A stretch of 64,000 bases of DNA from Flavobacterium sp. H122 (GTDB taxonomy: Bacteria; Bacteroidota; Bacteroidia; Flavobacteriales; Flavobacteriaceae): NCBI RefSeq assembly GCF_004959765.1, contig NZ_SJZD01000006.1:87373-151372 (forward strand), given 5' to 3'. This document shows, in pieces, positions 35,465 through 43,520 of this stretch. The notes under the pieces were generated by a model. That model did not search any database. It had not been told where the DNA came from and saw only the letters and a list, made by a program, of their open reading frames with translations. The position numbers were made by a program, and so were the translations under genes. Every line of letters starts with the position of its first letter. Positions within the stretch are counted from its first letter, which is position 1.

Positions 35465-36703
35465 TTATTTCAATCTAAAGTCGGGTTTTTTCTTAATATC
35501 GTTATTTTTAAACAATGTCATATTACCCACTCTGGACATATAATTTAATTTATCCGAAGCATTGAACCAATCCGTTGCTTCACTTGACTTATACAGCAAT
35601 TCATTCGTAATAAACTCATTACAGTTATCTATAACAGTATTATAGATTTTCAGCTGTTTATAATTAGATTTATTAAGGTACTTTTCATCTAAAGCAACCA
35701 CCGATGCAAAACCGGCAACTACACATTTATTCATTTCCAGAAAAGAATCAGACATAACAGAAACCGCTTCTTTAACCAATCCCATTGAATTGTCCTCATT
35801 ACTTACCATGGTAACATTATTCAATTTGACATACGTTTTCTTTTTTGTAGGGTCAAAATTTTCAATCTTATCATAAGAATCAATTTCGAAAACTCTGGAA
35901 CGTGTATTATCTGAGATAAAAGGATTTCTGATTGCAATTGAATTGTTCACTGTACATATAGTCCCCATAGAGAAATCGAAATCATCATCGGCATTTTGAA
36001 ATGAAATCATATTACTCATATCAAAAACACCGCCGATTATTTCAAAAGCATCATCTTTTGCATGACTTACCTGAACATATTCAATTTTAGTATACTTACC
36101 TACAGCCCCAAGAGTCAAACCATTAAGCATGGTTTTTTCATTTATTTTTTTTCCGGCAAATTCTATACGTACATATTTAAGTATTCCGGAATTGCCATAT
36201 TCACTGGTACCTCCAAAAACATTATACAGGGGATTTGAATCATAAATTGAAGAAATCATACCTCCGTGTCTGTTAACAGGTGCGTCACCATAAATAATAA
36301 CGCCACCCCAATCACCAGGCTTTCTATCGTATGAAGGTTTGTCGGATGTAAAAACGATAGGGTCTGTTTCAGTCCCTTCGGCAATAATTTTACCGCCTTT
36401 GGTTACAATCAGCGTCCCTGTAGAATCAGAATCGCCGCGTAATACTGTACCAGGCTCAATAGTCAGGGTAACACCACTGGGTACATAAACCGAGCCCATT
36501 ATTAAATAAGTTCCTTTTTTTAAAGTCCTGTTTTCAGTAACTACACCATTTAAAATTTGACTGGGAGAACCATATTCAGTAGTTTTAGGCTTGAAATTAG
36601 TCCAGTTATTAAACCAGTTAAAATCTCCTGTTATTCCTTGTTTGTTCTGAGCATTAATAGCTCCTATTGAAGCCAGTAATACAATTAAAAGTTGTTTTTT
36701 CAT
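35465..36703 (-). CDS. Secreted right-handed beta-helix protein
   Basis: A 412-residue exported protein; residues 1-18 form a signal peptide ending INAQ. After an N-terminal WFNNWTNFKP segment come regularly spaced strands typical of parallel beta-helices: GTYLIMGSVYVPSGVTLTIEPGTVLRGD, GTLIVTKGGKIIAEGTETDPIVFTSDK, then DWGGVIIYGDAPVN and YVRIEFAGKKI. Bacteroidetes have many such proteins, often outer-membrane or extracellular and paired with TonB receptors, but none is adjacent here and no T9SS sorting domain is recognisable at the C-terminus (NNDIKKKPDFRLK). Function unknown. It has the best promoter in the window: TTG-N19-TACTTTTG. Confidence 0.8.
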   Translation of the reverse strand: MKKQLLIVLLASIGAINAQNKQGITGDFNWFNNWTNFKPKTTEYGSPSQILNGVVTENRTLKKGTYLIMGSVYVPSGVTLTIEPGTVLRGDSDSTGTLIVTKGGKIIAEGTETDPIVFTSDKPSYDRKPGDWGGVIIYGDAPVNRHGGMISSIYDSNPLYNVFGGTSEYGNSGILKYVRIEFAGKKINEKTMLNGLTLGAVGKYTKIEYVQVSHAKDDAFEIIGGVFDMSNMISFQNADDDFDFSMGTICTVNNSIAIRNPFISDNTRSRVFEIDSYDKIENFDPTKKKTYVKLNNVTMVSNEDNSMGLVKEAVSVMSDSFLEMNKCVVAGFASVVALDEKYLNKSNYKQLKIYNTVIDNCNEFITNELLYKSSEATDWFNASDKLNYMSRVGNMTLFKNNDIKKKPDFRLK

Positions 36704-36727
36704 TTGGGGTCTGCTTAATCAAGAGGA

Positions 36728-36757
36728 CAAAAGTACTTCTACTTTTTAAAATAACAA
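36728..36757 (-). promoter_or_regulatory. Consensus promoter (-33 TTG, -7 TACTTTTG)
   Basis: On the minus strand TTG (36757-36755) and TACTTTTG (36735-36728) are 19 nt apart, the Flavobacterium sigma A consensus. It drives the beta-helix gene starting at 36703. Confidence 0.7.
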
Positions 36758-36786
36758 AAAAAATCGATAAACTGTTATTTTATAAC

Positions 36787-36813
36787 AAAAGTGCTTCATT
36801 CCTGAAACACTTT
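36787..36813 (-). terminator. Terminator after the outer membrane protein gene
   Basis: AAAAGTG and CACTTTT pair with an inner TTCA/TGAA stem, with one mismatch; AT-rich sequence follows on the minus strand. Confidence 0.5.
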
Positions 36814-36839
36814 TACCAATAACTATGCCAAATAAAAAA

Positions 36840-37889
36840 TTAATTAAAATCGAAACGCACCCCAAGCGAAATATTGTTTTGATCAACAGGATTATCTTTA
36901 AACAAAGGATTCAAATCATATTTTACATACAAACTCGTCTCTTTATAACCTAAATAAGCCCCCAAACCATACACAAAATCATTCACGTTAAAACTCCCTT
37001 TTTCTTTCAGGGTCATATCATGTCCGTTTTGCTCATATTTCAAAATCTGCTTTGTTTTTACATTTGCCCCGATAAATCCTCCCAATCCTAAACGGAAACT
37101 TTTATGCGTTTGATAAAATGGTTTTCCTTTATGCCGCTGCTTTTTAGAAAAGTCAAATTCAAGATACAAAGGCATTACCAGATTCACATTCCGCAGTCTG
37201 GAATCATCCAGGTTTTGCGAAGCTGTCTGCAAAACGGTCTGTTTACCGTTTTCCACAAAATAACGATTATCCGTTGGTCTTAAATTATTATACTGCACTG
37301 ACAGACCGTACTTAAAATGCAATAAGTTGTTTTCTTTCAAGATCCGTGAATTATAAGTCCATCCCAGTTCATAAAAATGGGAACCCCAATATCTGAAATC
37401 AGAATGCGCCACTGATTTACCAGTCACTAAATTATTAACCCCTGCGGCAAAAACCAATTGAGAAGTAGTTCTTTTCTCAGAAACTTTTGTTGTATCTCCA
37501 ACACCACCTATTCTTACTTTTATACCTTTTCCATACATTCTTCCTTTAGGAAGTGTAGTGTCTAAATAAGCTATTCTTCCCTCAACTTTTTCTTTTACAA
37601 GCTCAGTAAGTTTTGCTTCTTCCTCTGCGACACGGCTTTCAATTCTAGACGCAGTTGCTTCTGCCAGCTTGAGTTTCTTTTCATCGGCTTGATCGCGGTT
37701 GATAATTCCTTTCTCAAGCTCATTATTTATTTCTTCAACCTGAAGTTTCAGCAACCCTTTTTCTTCCTTTGTGATTTTTTCAATGCGGTATGCAATTCCT
37801 TTTGCCTTACCTTCAAATGTTTCCTGACTGAATAACTCTACAGTTGATGTCAGGATTAAAATACCCAGATAAATAATAAAATTTTTCAT
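36840..37889 (-). CDS. Outer membrane beta-barrel protein with coiled-coil N-terminus
   Basis: A 349-residue exported protein: signal peptide (1-21), then a Lys/Glu-rich helical stretch (about 25-110, KITKEEKGLLKLQVEEINNELEKG...), then amphipathic strands ending SLGVRFDFN, a terminal aromatic typical of outer membrane barrels. Substrate or partner unknown. It is the last gene of a three-gene unit with an ECF sigma factor and a bitopic protein (gap of 16 bp), so it may be both product and target of that sigma factor. No closer family recognised. Confidence 0.72.
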   Translation of the reverse strand: MKNFIIYLGILILTSTVELFSQETFEGKAKGIAYRIEKITKEEKGLLKLQVEEINNELEKGIINRDQADEKKLKLAEATASRIESRVAEEEAKLTELVKEKVEGRIAYLDTTLPKGRMYGKGIKVRIGGVGDTTKVSEKRTTSQLVFAAGVNNLVTGKSVAHSDFRYWGSHFYELGWTYNSRILKENNLLHFKYGLSVQYNNLRPTDNRYFVENGKQTVLQTASQNLDDSRLRNVNLVMPLYLEFDFSKKQRHKGKPFYQTHKSFRLGLGGFIGANVKTKQILKYEQNGHDMTLKEKGSFNVNDFVYGLGAYLGYKETSLYVKYDLNPLFKDNPVDQNNISLGVRFDFN

Positions 37890-37905
37890 ACTATTCGTTT
37901 TTTGA

Positions 37906-38601
37906 TTAATGATTGATCGATGATTCCTGATTTCTGCTGACTACAGCTTCTTTTGCTTCTCTATATCCTTTTGTGATTGTTTTCATTACTTTTTGACGGA
38001 ATGTAAGCTGGATTTCCCCATCCACCTGATTTAAAAGTGCATTGGGATCAACTTTTAACTTCGGTTTTTCAACCGGTGCTTTTATTTCGGCTAAAGCCTG
38101 ATTACTTACCTCAATATTTTTTTGCTCATTCTTTACCTCTTTATTTACATCATTCTGAGCAATTTGAGTTTCTTTTTCAATAACAGATTCAATACTCTTG
38201 GAAACTTGATGTATTGTTTTCGTTTCATTAATTCTCTCTTCGTCATCTGCTCCTTTTTGAACAATCGTTTCCTGTTGGTTTTTTGTTTGAACCGAAGAAT
38301 TTGTTGCAGCAATTTCTTCTTTACTTACATTTTCTTTTAACGTATCAGCTGAAATTTTGGTTATAGCATTTGAATTTATTTTTTCAGATGTATTTATTTC
38401 GGAATTAAATACAAAATATCCTATCCCTAAAAAAAGTATAACACCTGCAACGATTTGCATCCACGGAAAACTTTTCTTCTCCGGTATACTTTCCTGAACC
38501 GAAAGCATAGCATCCAATCTGTCCCAGGCATGTGCGGAAGGTAAAATTTCTCTCTTTCCCAGTTTTTCTCTTATTTCGTTTTCTAATTCATTCGGTTCCA
38601 T
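37906..38601 (-). CDS. Bitopic protein, putative anti-sigma factor
   Basis: A 231-residue protein with a short N-terminal cytoplasmic part (MEPNELENEIREKLGKREILPSAHAWDRLDAMLS), one membrane helix (about 45-63, WMQIVAGVILFLGIGYFVF) and a long polar, Glu/Lys-rich periplasmic region (about 65-231). The N-terminal start with a small charged helical domain and the 14-bp overlap with an upstream ECF sigma gene suggest it holds that sigma factor at the membrane. No zinc-binding anti-sigma motif (HxxxCxxC) is present, so the role is inferred from position. Confidence 0.65.
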   Translation of the reverse strand: MEPNELENEIREKLGKREILPSAHAWDRLDAMLSVQESIPEKKSFPWMQIVAGVILFLGIGYFVFNSEINTSEKINSNAITKISADTLKENVSKEEIAATNSSVQTKNQQETIVQKGADDEERINETKTIHQVSKSIESVIEKETQIAQNDVNKEVKNEQKNIEVSNQALAEIKAPVEKPKLKVDPNALLNQVDGEIQLTFRQKVMKTITKGYREAKEAVVSRNQESSINH

Positions 38602-39175
38602 AACTGTAGTTTTTAAGTTTTTGGATTTGGGTTTGCAGTACTTCCCTGGCTCTTGACAATTGCGATTTTGAAGTACCTTCAGTTATTCCAAGCATCTTAG
38701 CAATTTCCTGATGTTTGTATCCTTCTATCACATACAGATTAAAAACCATTTTATACCCTTCAGGCAGATTATCAATCAAGAATTGCAAATCATCAAGTGA
38801 CAGCTGGCTTTCGATTGAATTATGACTGTCTTCCGCAAAAGATTCATCATCCATAAATTTCACATCTTTTTTAACTCGGATAAATGAAATGCATTCATTA
38901 ATCATAATCCTTCTTATCCAGCCTTCAAAACTTCCTTTATGCTCAAAACTTGAAAGATTTGTAAAAACCTTCATAAAACCGGTTATCATTACATCTTCCG
39001 CCTGCTGTAAATCCTTAATATATTGCCGGCATACCCCTAACATTTTAGGAGCAAACCTCGAATATAACTGATGCTGTGCATGACGGTTGTTAGTCATAGC
39101 CTGCTCTATCAATTTTTTTTCTTCGTGATGTAAACTGACAACTTTCAATTTATTTTTGCTTGATTTTTTAAACAA
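38588..39175 (-). CDS. ECF RNA polymerase sigma factor
   Basis: A 195-residue sigma-70 family protein of the extracytoplasmic function class. Sigma region 2 is RHAQHQLYSRFAPKMLGVCRQYIKDLQQAEDVMITGFMKVFTNLSSFEHKGSFEGWIRRIMINECIS (about 32-98). Region 4 is LPEGYKMVFNLYVIEGYKHQEIAKMLGITEGTSKSQLSRAREVLQ (about 138-182). Regions 1.1 and 3 are missing, as in all ECF factors. It overlaps the putative anti-sigma gene by 14 bp. An internal ATG near residue 27 (MTNNRHAQHQ) could be an alternative start, since the first 26 residues are basic and unconserved. Confidence 0.93.
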   Translation of the reverse strand: MFKKSSKNKLKVVSLHHEEKKLIEQAMTNNRHAQHQLYSRFAPKMLGVCRQYIKDLQQAEDVMITGFMKVFTNLSSFEHKGSFEGWIRRIMINECISFIRVKKDVKFMDDESFAEDSHNSIESQLSLDDLQFLIDNLPEGYKMVFNLYVIEGYKHQEIAKMLGITEGTSKSQLSRAREVLQTQIQKLKNYSYGTE

Positions 39176-39250
39176 AAGGTTTTTGCCGATCCTTCTATTT
39201 ACATAGACGGGAACGGTTTAAAAAAGGTTGCATACAAATGAAAAAAAAAG

Positions 39251-40231
39251 TTATTTTTTTCTTTCAATCACATAATTCACCATTAAAATCAAGGCTTTTT
39301 TATAAGAAGAATCAGGGAAGTTTCCTATTAGCTGCAGTGCTTCCTGCTGGAACTGAATCATTTTTTGTTCAGCATATACGAGTCCGTTATTTTGTTTTAC
39401 AAAAGCAATAACTTCTTTCACCCGCTTTTTATCTTTATTATGGTTCTTAATTGAATTGATTAACCAGTTTTTTTCTTTTACAGTGCAGTTATTAAGTACA
39501 TGAATAAGCGGCAATGTCATTTTCTGCTCTTTGATGTCTATTCCTGTTGGTTTACCAATAGCTTCCTCAGAATAATCAAACAAATCATCTTTAATTTGAA
39601 ATGCCATTCCGATTAATTCACCGAATTTACGCATTCGCTCTATTAATTCGGTATCATCAGGTTTTACCGAACAGGCAGCCAAAGAACAGCATGCAGCAAT
39701 AAGCGTTGCTGTTTTCTGACGGATGATTTCATAGTAAACATCCTCCGTTATATCTAATCTGCGTGCTTTTTCGATTTGAAGTAATTCCCCCTCACTCATC
39801 TCACGTACTGCCACAGAAATAATTCGGAGTAAATCAAAATCGCCGTTATCAATAGAAAGCAGTAACCCTTTAGAAAGCAAATAATCACCAACAAGCACTG
39901 CAATTTTATTCTTCCACAAAGCATTAATAGAAAAGAAACCTCGACGGCGGTTACTGTCGTCCACAACATCATCATGCACTAAAGTTGCCGTATGAATTAA
40001 TTCGATAACCAAGGCTCCTCGATACGTTCTTTCTAAAACTTCACCGCCGGAAATCATTTTTGCAGTCAAGAAAACAAACATCGGGCGCATTTGTTTTCCT
40101 TTTCTGTTAACTATATAATAGGTGATACGGTTTAACAGCGCGACTTTTGAAGACATTGACGAATGGAACTTTTTTTCAAAAAGTTCCATCTCCTGTATTA
40201 TAGGCTGTTTTATTTGAGAAGCAATATCCAT
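39251..40231 (-). CDS. Polyprenyl (trans-isoprenyl) diphosphate synthase
   Basis: A 326-residue all-alpha prenyltransferase that condenses isopentenyl diphosphate onto an allylic diphosphate. The first aspartate-rich motif is LVHDDVVDDSNRRRG (about 83-97) and the second is GMAFQIKDDLFDYSEEAIGKPTGIDIKEQKMTLPLIH (about 210-246). The presence of small residues before the first motif suggests a long-chain product, such as a menaquinone side chain, rather than farnesyl diphosphate; this is inference. It stands alone with its own TATATTTG box directly upstream. Confidence 0.93.
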   Translation of the reverse strand: MDIASQIKQPIIQEMELFEKKFHSSMSSKVALLNRITYYIVNRKGKQMRPMFVFLTAKMISGGEVLERTYRGALVIELIHTATLVHDDVVDDSNRRRGFFSINALWKNKIAVLVGDYLLSKGLLLSIDNGDFDLLRIISVAVREMSEGELLQIEKARRLDITEDVYYEIIRQKTATLIAACCSLAACSVKPDDTELIERMRKFGELIGMAFQIKDDLFDYSEEAIGKPTGIDIKEQKMTLPLIHVLNNCTVKEKNWLINSIKNHNKDKKRVKEVIAFVKQNNGLVYAEQKMIQFQQEALQLIGNFPDSSYKKALILMVNYVIERKK

Positions 40232-40239
40232 TAACGTTT

Positions 40240-40247
40240 CAAATATA
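40240..40247 (-). promoter_or_regulatory. -7 promoter box of the polyprenyl synthase
   Basis: TATATTTG on the minus strand, 8 nt before the ATG at 40231, so the leader would be only a couple of bases or the true start is further in. Confidence 0.5.
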
Positions 40248-40342
40248 AAACAAATTAGCTAACGAGAAAATTGAAAAAACAAAAACTATTTTAAACCTTT
40301 TTTCGTTATATTAGTCTAACCCTAAACACAAAACCATAAATT

Positions 40343-41203
40343 ATGAAAACAAAAATTTTTATTACCGCATTATTAAGCTTGTTTTTATTTTTAACGAGTT
40401 GCAACAAAGATGAAGCTGTGGATAATCCTCAGGTAAAACAAGATAAAGTGTCGGCATCTGCCAAATTGGATGCTGCAGGATCAGATATTTCTGCAATTGT
40501 AGAAGAACAATTAACCGCTCAAGACGGTATTACTTTAAGAACTACACAACAAACTTCTTTGGTAGCCAGTTGTGCTACAGTAACAAGAGTTCCTGCTTAT
40601 GGAACAACTATCAGCCCGGGAACAACTATTACAAAAACAATTGATTTTGGCACAACTACCGGCTGTACCCTTCCAAATGGTAATGTTTTAAAAGGAAAAA
40701 TTATTATTTCTTTTGTATACCAACCAAACGCTACCTCACATACTGTTAACTATCAGTTTGATAACTTCTCACACAATGACATAACCATTGTTGGAAACAA
40801 AACTTTTACAATTTCCTGGGGAACATCTGCCGCTAATCCTGAAACCCATGCCATTGTAGTGATGAATATGGATTTTACAGCTACATTTAAAAGCGGGGAA
40901 GTTTTACACAGAACAGGTTCAAGAACAACAGAAATTATTGCCGGACAAAGCACACCTGAATATTCAGACAATGTTTACAGTGTAACCGGACAATGGACAA
41001 CTACTTCAACTACATCAGGATGGTCTATAGTAAGTACAATTACATCACCAGTAATTGTTAAATTAAACTGCCATAACATTGTAAAAGGTATTGTTAAATT
41101 TGAAGGTTATGGTACTGCAGTTTTAGATTTTGGAAACGGAGACTGTGACAATCTTGCAGTTTTAACTTTCAACGGTGTTGAATACACTATAATTTTAAAC
41201 TAA
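40343..41203 (+). CDS. Lipoprotein of unknown function
   Basis: A 286-residue protein with a lipoprotein signal MKTKIFITALLSLFLFLTSC (Cys at residue 20) followed by NKDEAVDN. The rest is Thr/Ser-rich and predicted to be beta-structured, with repeated two-cysteine patterns (SCATVTR, TGCTLPNG, LNCHNIVKG, GDCDNLAVL) suggesting disulfides. The C-terminal LDFGNGDCDNLAVLTFNGVEYTIIL resembles a motif in other Bacteroidetes cell-surface lipoproteins, but I do not recognise a named family. Stand-alone gene ending at a bidirectional terminator. Confidence 0.8.
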   Translation: MKTKIFITALLSLFLFLTSCNKDEAVDNPQVKQDKVSASAKLDAAGSDISAIVEEQLTAQDGITLRTTQQTSLVASCATVTRVPAYGTTISPGTTITKTIDFGTTTGCTLPNGNVLKGKIIISFVYQPNATSHTVNYQFDNFSHNDITIVGNKTFTISWGTSAANPETHAIVVMNMDFTATFKSGEVLHRTGSRTTEIIAGQSTPEYSDNVYSVTGQWTTTSTTSGWSIVSTITSPVIVKLNCHNIVKGIVKFEGYGTAVLDFGNGDCDNLAVLTFNGVEYTIILN

Positions 41204-41217
41204 AATACAAACACCAT

Positions 41218-41251
41218 AAAAAAAGAGGCTTAAAGCCTCTTTTTTTTTTTA
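41218..41251. terminator. Bidirectional terminator between lipoprotein gene and rlmN
   Basis: AAAGAGGCTT pairs with AAGCCTCTTT with long A and T runs on each side. Confidence 0.9.
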
Positions 41252-42286
41252 CACTTCTTTATTCGCTAACTGCCCGCAGGCTGCATCTATATCTTTACCA
41301 CGACTGCGTCGTACTTTTACCACAATATCGTTTGCTTCTAAAGCTTTTATGTAAGCATTGATTGATTCTTCCGAAGCTTGCTGGAATTCACCGTCATCAA
41401 TAGGGTTGTATTCTATCAGATTCACTTTACATGGTACATGTTTACAGAATTTAACCAATGCGTCGATTGATTTTTTATCATCATTGATTCCTTTCCAAAC
41501 CACATATTCATAAGTCACTTTGCTTTTGGTCTTTCTGTACCAATATTCCAATGCCTCACGTAATTCAGGCAAAGGAAAGTTCTTTGTAAACGGCATAATC
41601 TGATTTCGGGTTTCCTCAATAGCGGAATGCAATGAAACTGCCAGTTTGAATTTCACCTCATCATCGGCCATTTTTTTTATCATTTTTGAAACCCCTGAGG
41701 TAGAAACTGTTATCCGTTTAGGCGACATCCCCAGTCCTTCCGGAGAAGTAATTTTATCGATTGCCTTCATCACATTGGGATAATTCATCAAAGGCTCACC
41801 CATCCCCATAAAAACAATATTGGACAACGGACGATTGTAATACAGACGGCTTTCAGAATCTATTGCTGCTACCTGGTCATAAATTTCTCCCGGCTCAAGA
41901 TTACGCATACGTTTTAATCGGGCTGTTGCACAAAAATTACAATCCAGACTGCATCCTACCTGACTCGAAACACAAGCGGTAGTTCTGGTTTCGGTGGGAA
42001 TTAAAACCGATTCAACTACCAGCCCATCATGCAAACGAACCGCATTTTTTACGGTACCGTCTTCACTGCGCTGCATTTGATCAACTTCAATATGGTTAAT
42101 TACAAAATTGGCTTCCAGCATTTCCCTTGTCTGCTTGGAAACATTAGTCATATCTTCAAATTTATGTGCTTTTTTACTCCAAAGCCATTCATAAACCTGA
42201 TTTCCGCGGAATGCTTTGTCTCCATTAGCCACAAAAAAATCGCGGAGTTGATCTTTTGTCAGTGCCCGTATATCTTTCTTTTCCAT
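41249..42286 (-). CDS. rlmN: 23S rRNA (adenine-2503-C2)-methyltransferase RlmN
   Basis: Radical SAM enzyme methylating A2503 of 23S rRNA (and A37 of some tRNAs). From the ATG at 42286 the protein is 345 residues and starts MEKKDIRALTKDQLRDFFV; an ATG at 42292 adds two residues. The frame runs on to 42352, but that stretch is spacer repeat. The iron-sulfur motif is CSLDCNFCATA (about 110-120), preceded by VSSQVG. GMGEPLMNYPNV (about 165) and the C-terminal GKDIDAACGQL, holding one of the two catalytic Cys, are also seen. A -7 box lies only 10 nt before the start. Confidence 0.96.
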   Translation of the reverse strand: MEKKDIRALTKDQLRDFFVANGDKAFRGNQVYEWLWSKKAHKFEDMTNVSKQTREMLEANFVINHIEVDQMQRSEDGTVKNAVRLHDGLVVESVLIPTETRTTACVSSQVGCSLDCNFCATARLKRMRNLEPGEIYDQVAAIDSESRLYYNRPLSNIVFMGMGEPLMNYPNVMKAIDKITSPEGLGMSPKRITVSTSGVSKMIKKMADDEVKFKLAVSLHSAIEETRNQIMPFTKNFPLPELREALEYWYRKTKSKVTYEYVVWKGINDDKKSIDALVKFCKHVPCKVNLIEYNPIDDGEFQQASEESINAYIKALEANDIVVKVRRSRGKDIDAACGQLANKEV

Positions 42287-42296
42287 TTGCATGCTG

Positions 42297-42325
42297 CAAA
42301 GATAATCATAATTATAAATAACAAA
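42297..42325 (-). promoter_or_regulatory. Promoter of rlmN (TTTG-N17-TATCTTTG)
   Basis: On the minus strand TTTG (42325-42322) and TATCTTTG (42304-42297) are 17 nt apart. The expected transcription start is near 42290, within the two candidate ATGs. Confidence 0.6.
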
Positions 42326-42380
42326 TCTCAAATTACAAATAGCAAACTCCAATTAGCAAATCTCAAATTACAAAGGACAA
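42305..42380. repeat. Word-like AT-rich spacer repeat with direct 18-mer
   Basis: CAAATCTCAAATTACAAA occurs at 42322-42339 and again at 42357-42374 (period 35), with related words AATAGCAAACTCCAATTAGCAAA between. Confidence 0.75.
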
Positions 42381-42438
42381 GCTTTTTTTAATTCTAAAAC
42401 AAAATTGATTTTTTATATGCGTGCATATAATTTTTTTA

Positions 42439-42446
42439 TATCTTTG
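42439..42446 (+). promoter_or_regulatory. -7 promoter box of nitronate monooxygenase
   Basis: TATCTTTG, 17 nt before the ATG. It is divergent from the rlmN promoter; a small palindrome, ATATGCGTGCATAT, lies at 42414-42427. Confidence 0.55.
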
Positions 42447-42463
42447 ATAAAATTGATTTAATA

Positions 42464-43414
42464 ATGGCAAAACCATCTTTAACAGAGTTATTAGATATAA
42501 AACACCCAATTATCATGGCACCAATGTTTTTGGTTTCCAACGCGGCCATGGTAATCGAAGGAATGAAATCCGGGGTTGCAGGCTGTATTCCGGCTTTAAA
42601 CTACAGAACACTGGAAGAATTAAGAACCGCAATAAAAGAGTTGAAAGCCAACAAACCGGAAGGGGGCAGTTTTGGATTTAACCTTATTGTAAATAAATCA
42701 AATATTAAGTACAAAGATCAACTTAGTGTTTTATGCGAAGAGAAAGTAGATTTCATCATCACTTCATTAGGAAGTCCGGAAGAAACTATCCGCGAAGCGC
42801 ATAAAGTTGGGATTAAAGTTTTTTGTGATGTAACCGATTTAGGATTTGCCAAAAAAGTGGAAAGTCTTAATGCTGATGCCCTGATAGCGGTAAACAATCA
42901 GGCCGGCGGTCACAGGGGGGAAATTTCTCCTGAAGATTTAATAAAACTGTTAGATCAAAACACTTCTTTACCGGTAATTTCTGCCGGAGGTGTAGGCTGT
43001 AAATCTGATTTAGACAAAATGATTGCTGCCGGCGCTATAGGAGTTTCAGTTGGCAGTTTATTTATTCCGTCGGCAGAATCAAAAGTATCACAGGAATACA
43101 AACAGGCTTGTGTAGAGTACGGCGCAAAAGACATTGTCATGACCGAAAAAATTTCCGGAACACCATGTACTGTAATCAATACTCCGTATGTTCAAAAAAT
43201 AGGCACTAAGCTAAACTGGCTTGAGCGGTTTTTAAACACCAATAAAAAATTAAAAAAATGGGCTAAACTCATTCGTTTTATGATTGGCAACAACGCAGTT
43301 ACAAAAGCTGCAACAGAAGTCACGTACAAAACGGTTTGGGTGGCAGGTCCCACCATAGAATACTCCAAATCTATCCAACCGGTTCAGAAAATAATTGAAG
43401 GTTTGGTTAAATAG
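42464..43414 (+). CDS. Nitronate monooxygenase family flavoprotein
   Basis: A 316-residue FMN-dependent TIM-barrel enzyme of the 2-nitropropane dioxygenase group, which oxidises alkyl nitronates; many bacterial members have other or unknown substrates. The N-terminus LTELLDIKHPIIMAPMFLVSNAAM is typical. The catalytic His is in AVNNQAGGHRGEIS (about 146-158), and the FMN phosphate site is PVISAGGVGCKSDLDKMIAAGAIGVSVGSLFI (about 170-203). Length is normal. It is a single gene with a -7 box upstream and a terminator downstream. Confidence 0.9.
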   Translation: MAKPSLTELLDIKHPIIMAPMFLVSNAAMVIEGMKSGVAGCIPALNYRTLEELRTAIKELKANKPEGGSFGFNLIVNKSNIKYKDQLSVLCEEKVDFIITSLGSPEETIREAHKVGIKVFCDVTDLGFAKKVESLNADALIAVNNQAGGHRGEISPEDLIKLLDQNTSLPVISAGGVGCKSDLDKMIAAGAIGVSVGSLFIPSAESKVSQEYKQACVEYGAKDIVMTEKISGTPCTVINTPYVQKIGTKLNWLERFLNTNKKLKKWAKLIRFMIGNNAVTKAATEVTYKTVWVAGPTIEYSKSIQPVQKIIEGLVK

Positions 43415-43417
43415 TTG

Positions 43418-43453
43418 AAAAAGGCGGGAAAGTAAAAGTTCCCGCTTTTTTTA
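43418..43453 (+). terminator. Terminator after nitronate monooxygenase
   Basis: GCGGGAA (43424-43430) pairs with TTCCCGC (43439-43445), followed by seven T residues. Confidence 0.85.
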
Positions 43454-43472
43454 TTATCCGTTCTGTAATTTG

Positions 43473-43509
43473 TATTTTTGTCTCTCGACTCCGCTCGAGA
43501 TGACAAAAA
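43473..43509. repeat. Palindromic dispersed-type element overlapping a promoter box
   Basis: TTTTTGTC and TCTCGA (43475-43488) pair with TCGAGA and GACAAAAA (43495-43509), broken only by one extra T, around a CTCCGC loop. The first arm includes TATTTTTG (43473-43480), a -7 box for the methyltransferase gene. The core CTCGACTCCGCTCGAGATGACA resembles repeats I have met in many Bacteroidetes genomes; that is recall, not a search. Confidence 0.65.
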
Positions 43510-43520
43510 CTTTAAAGTAT

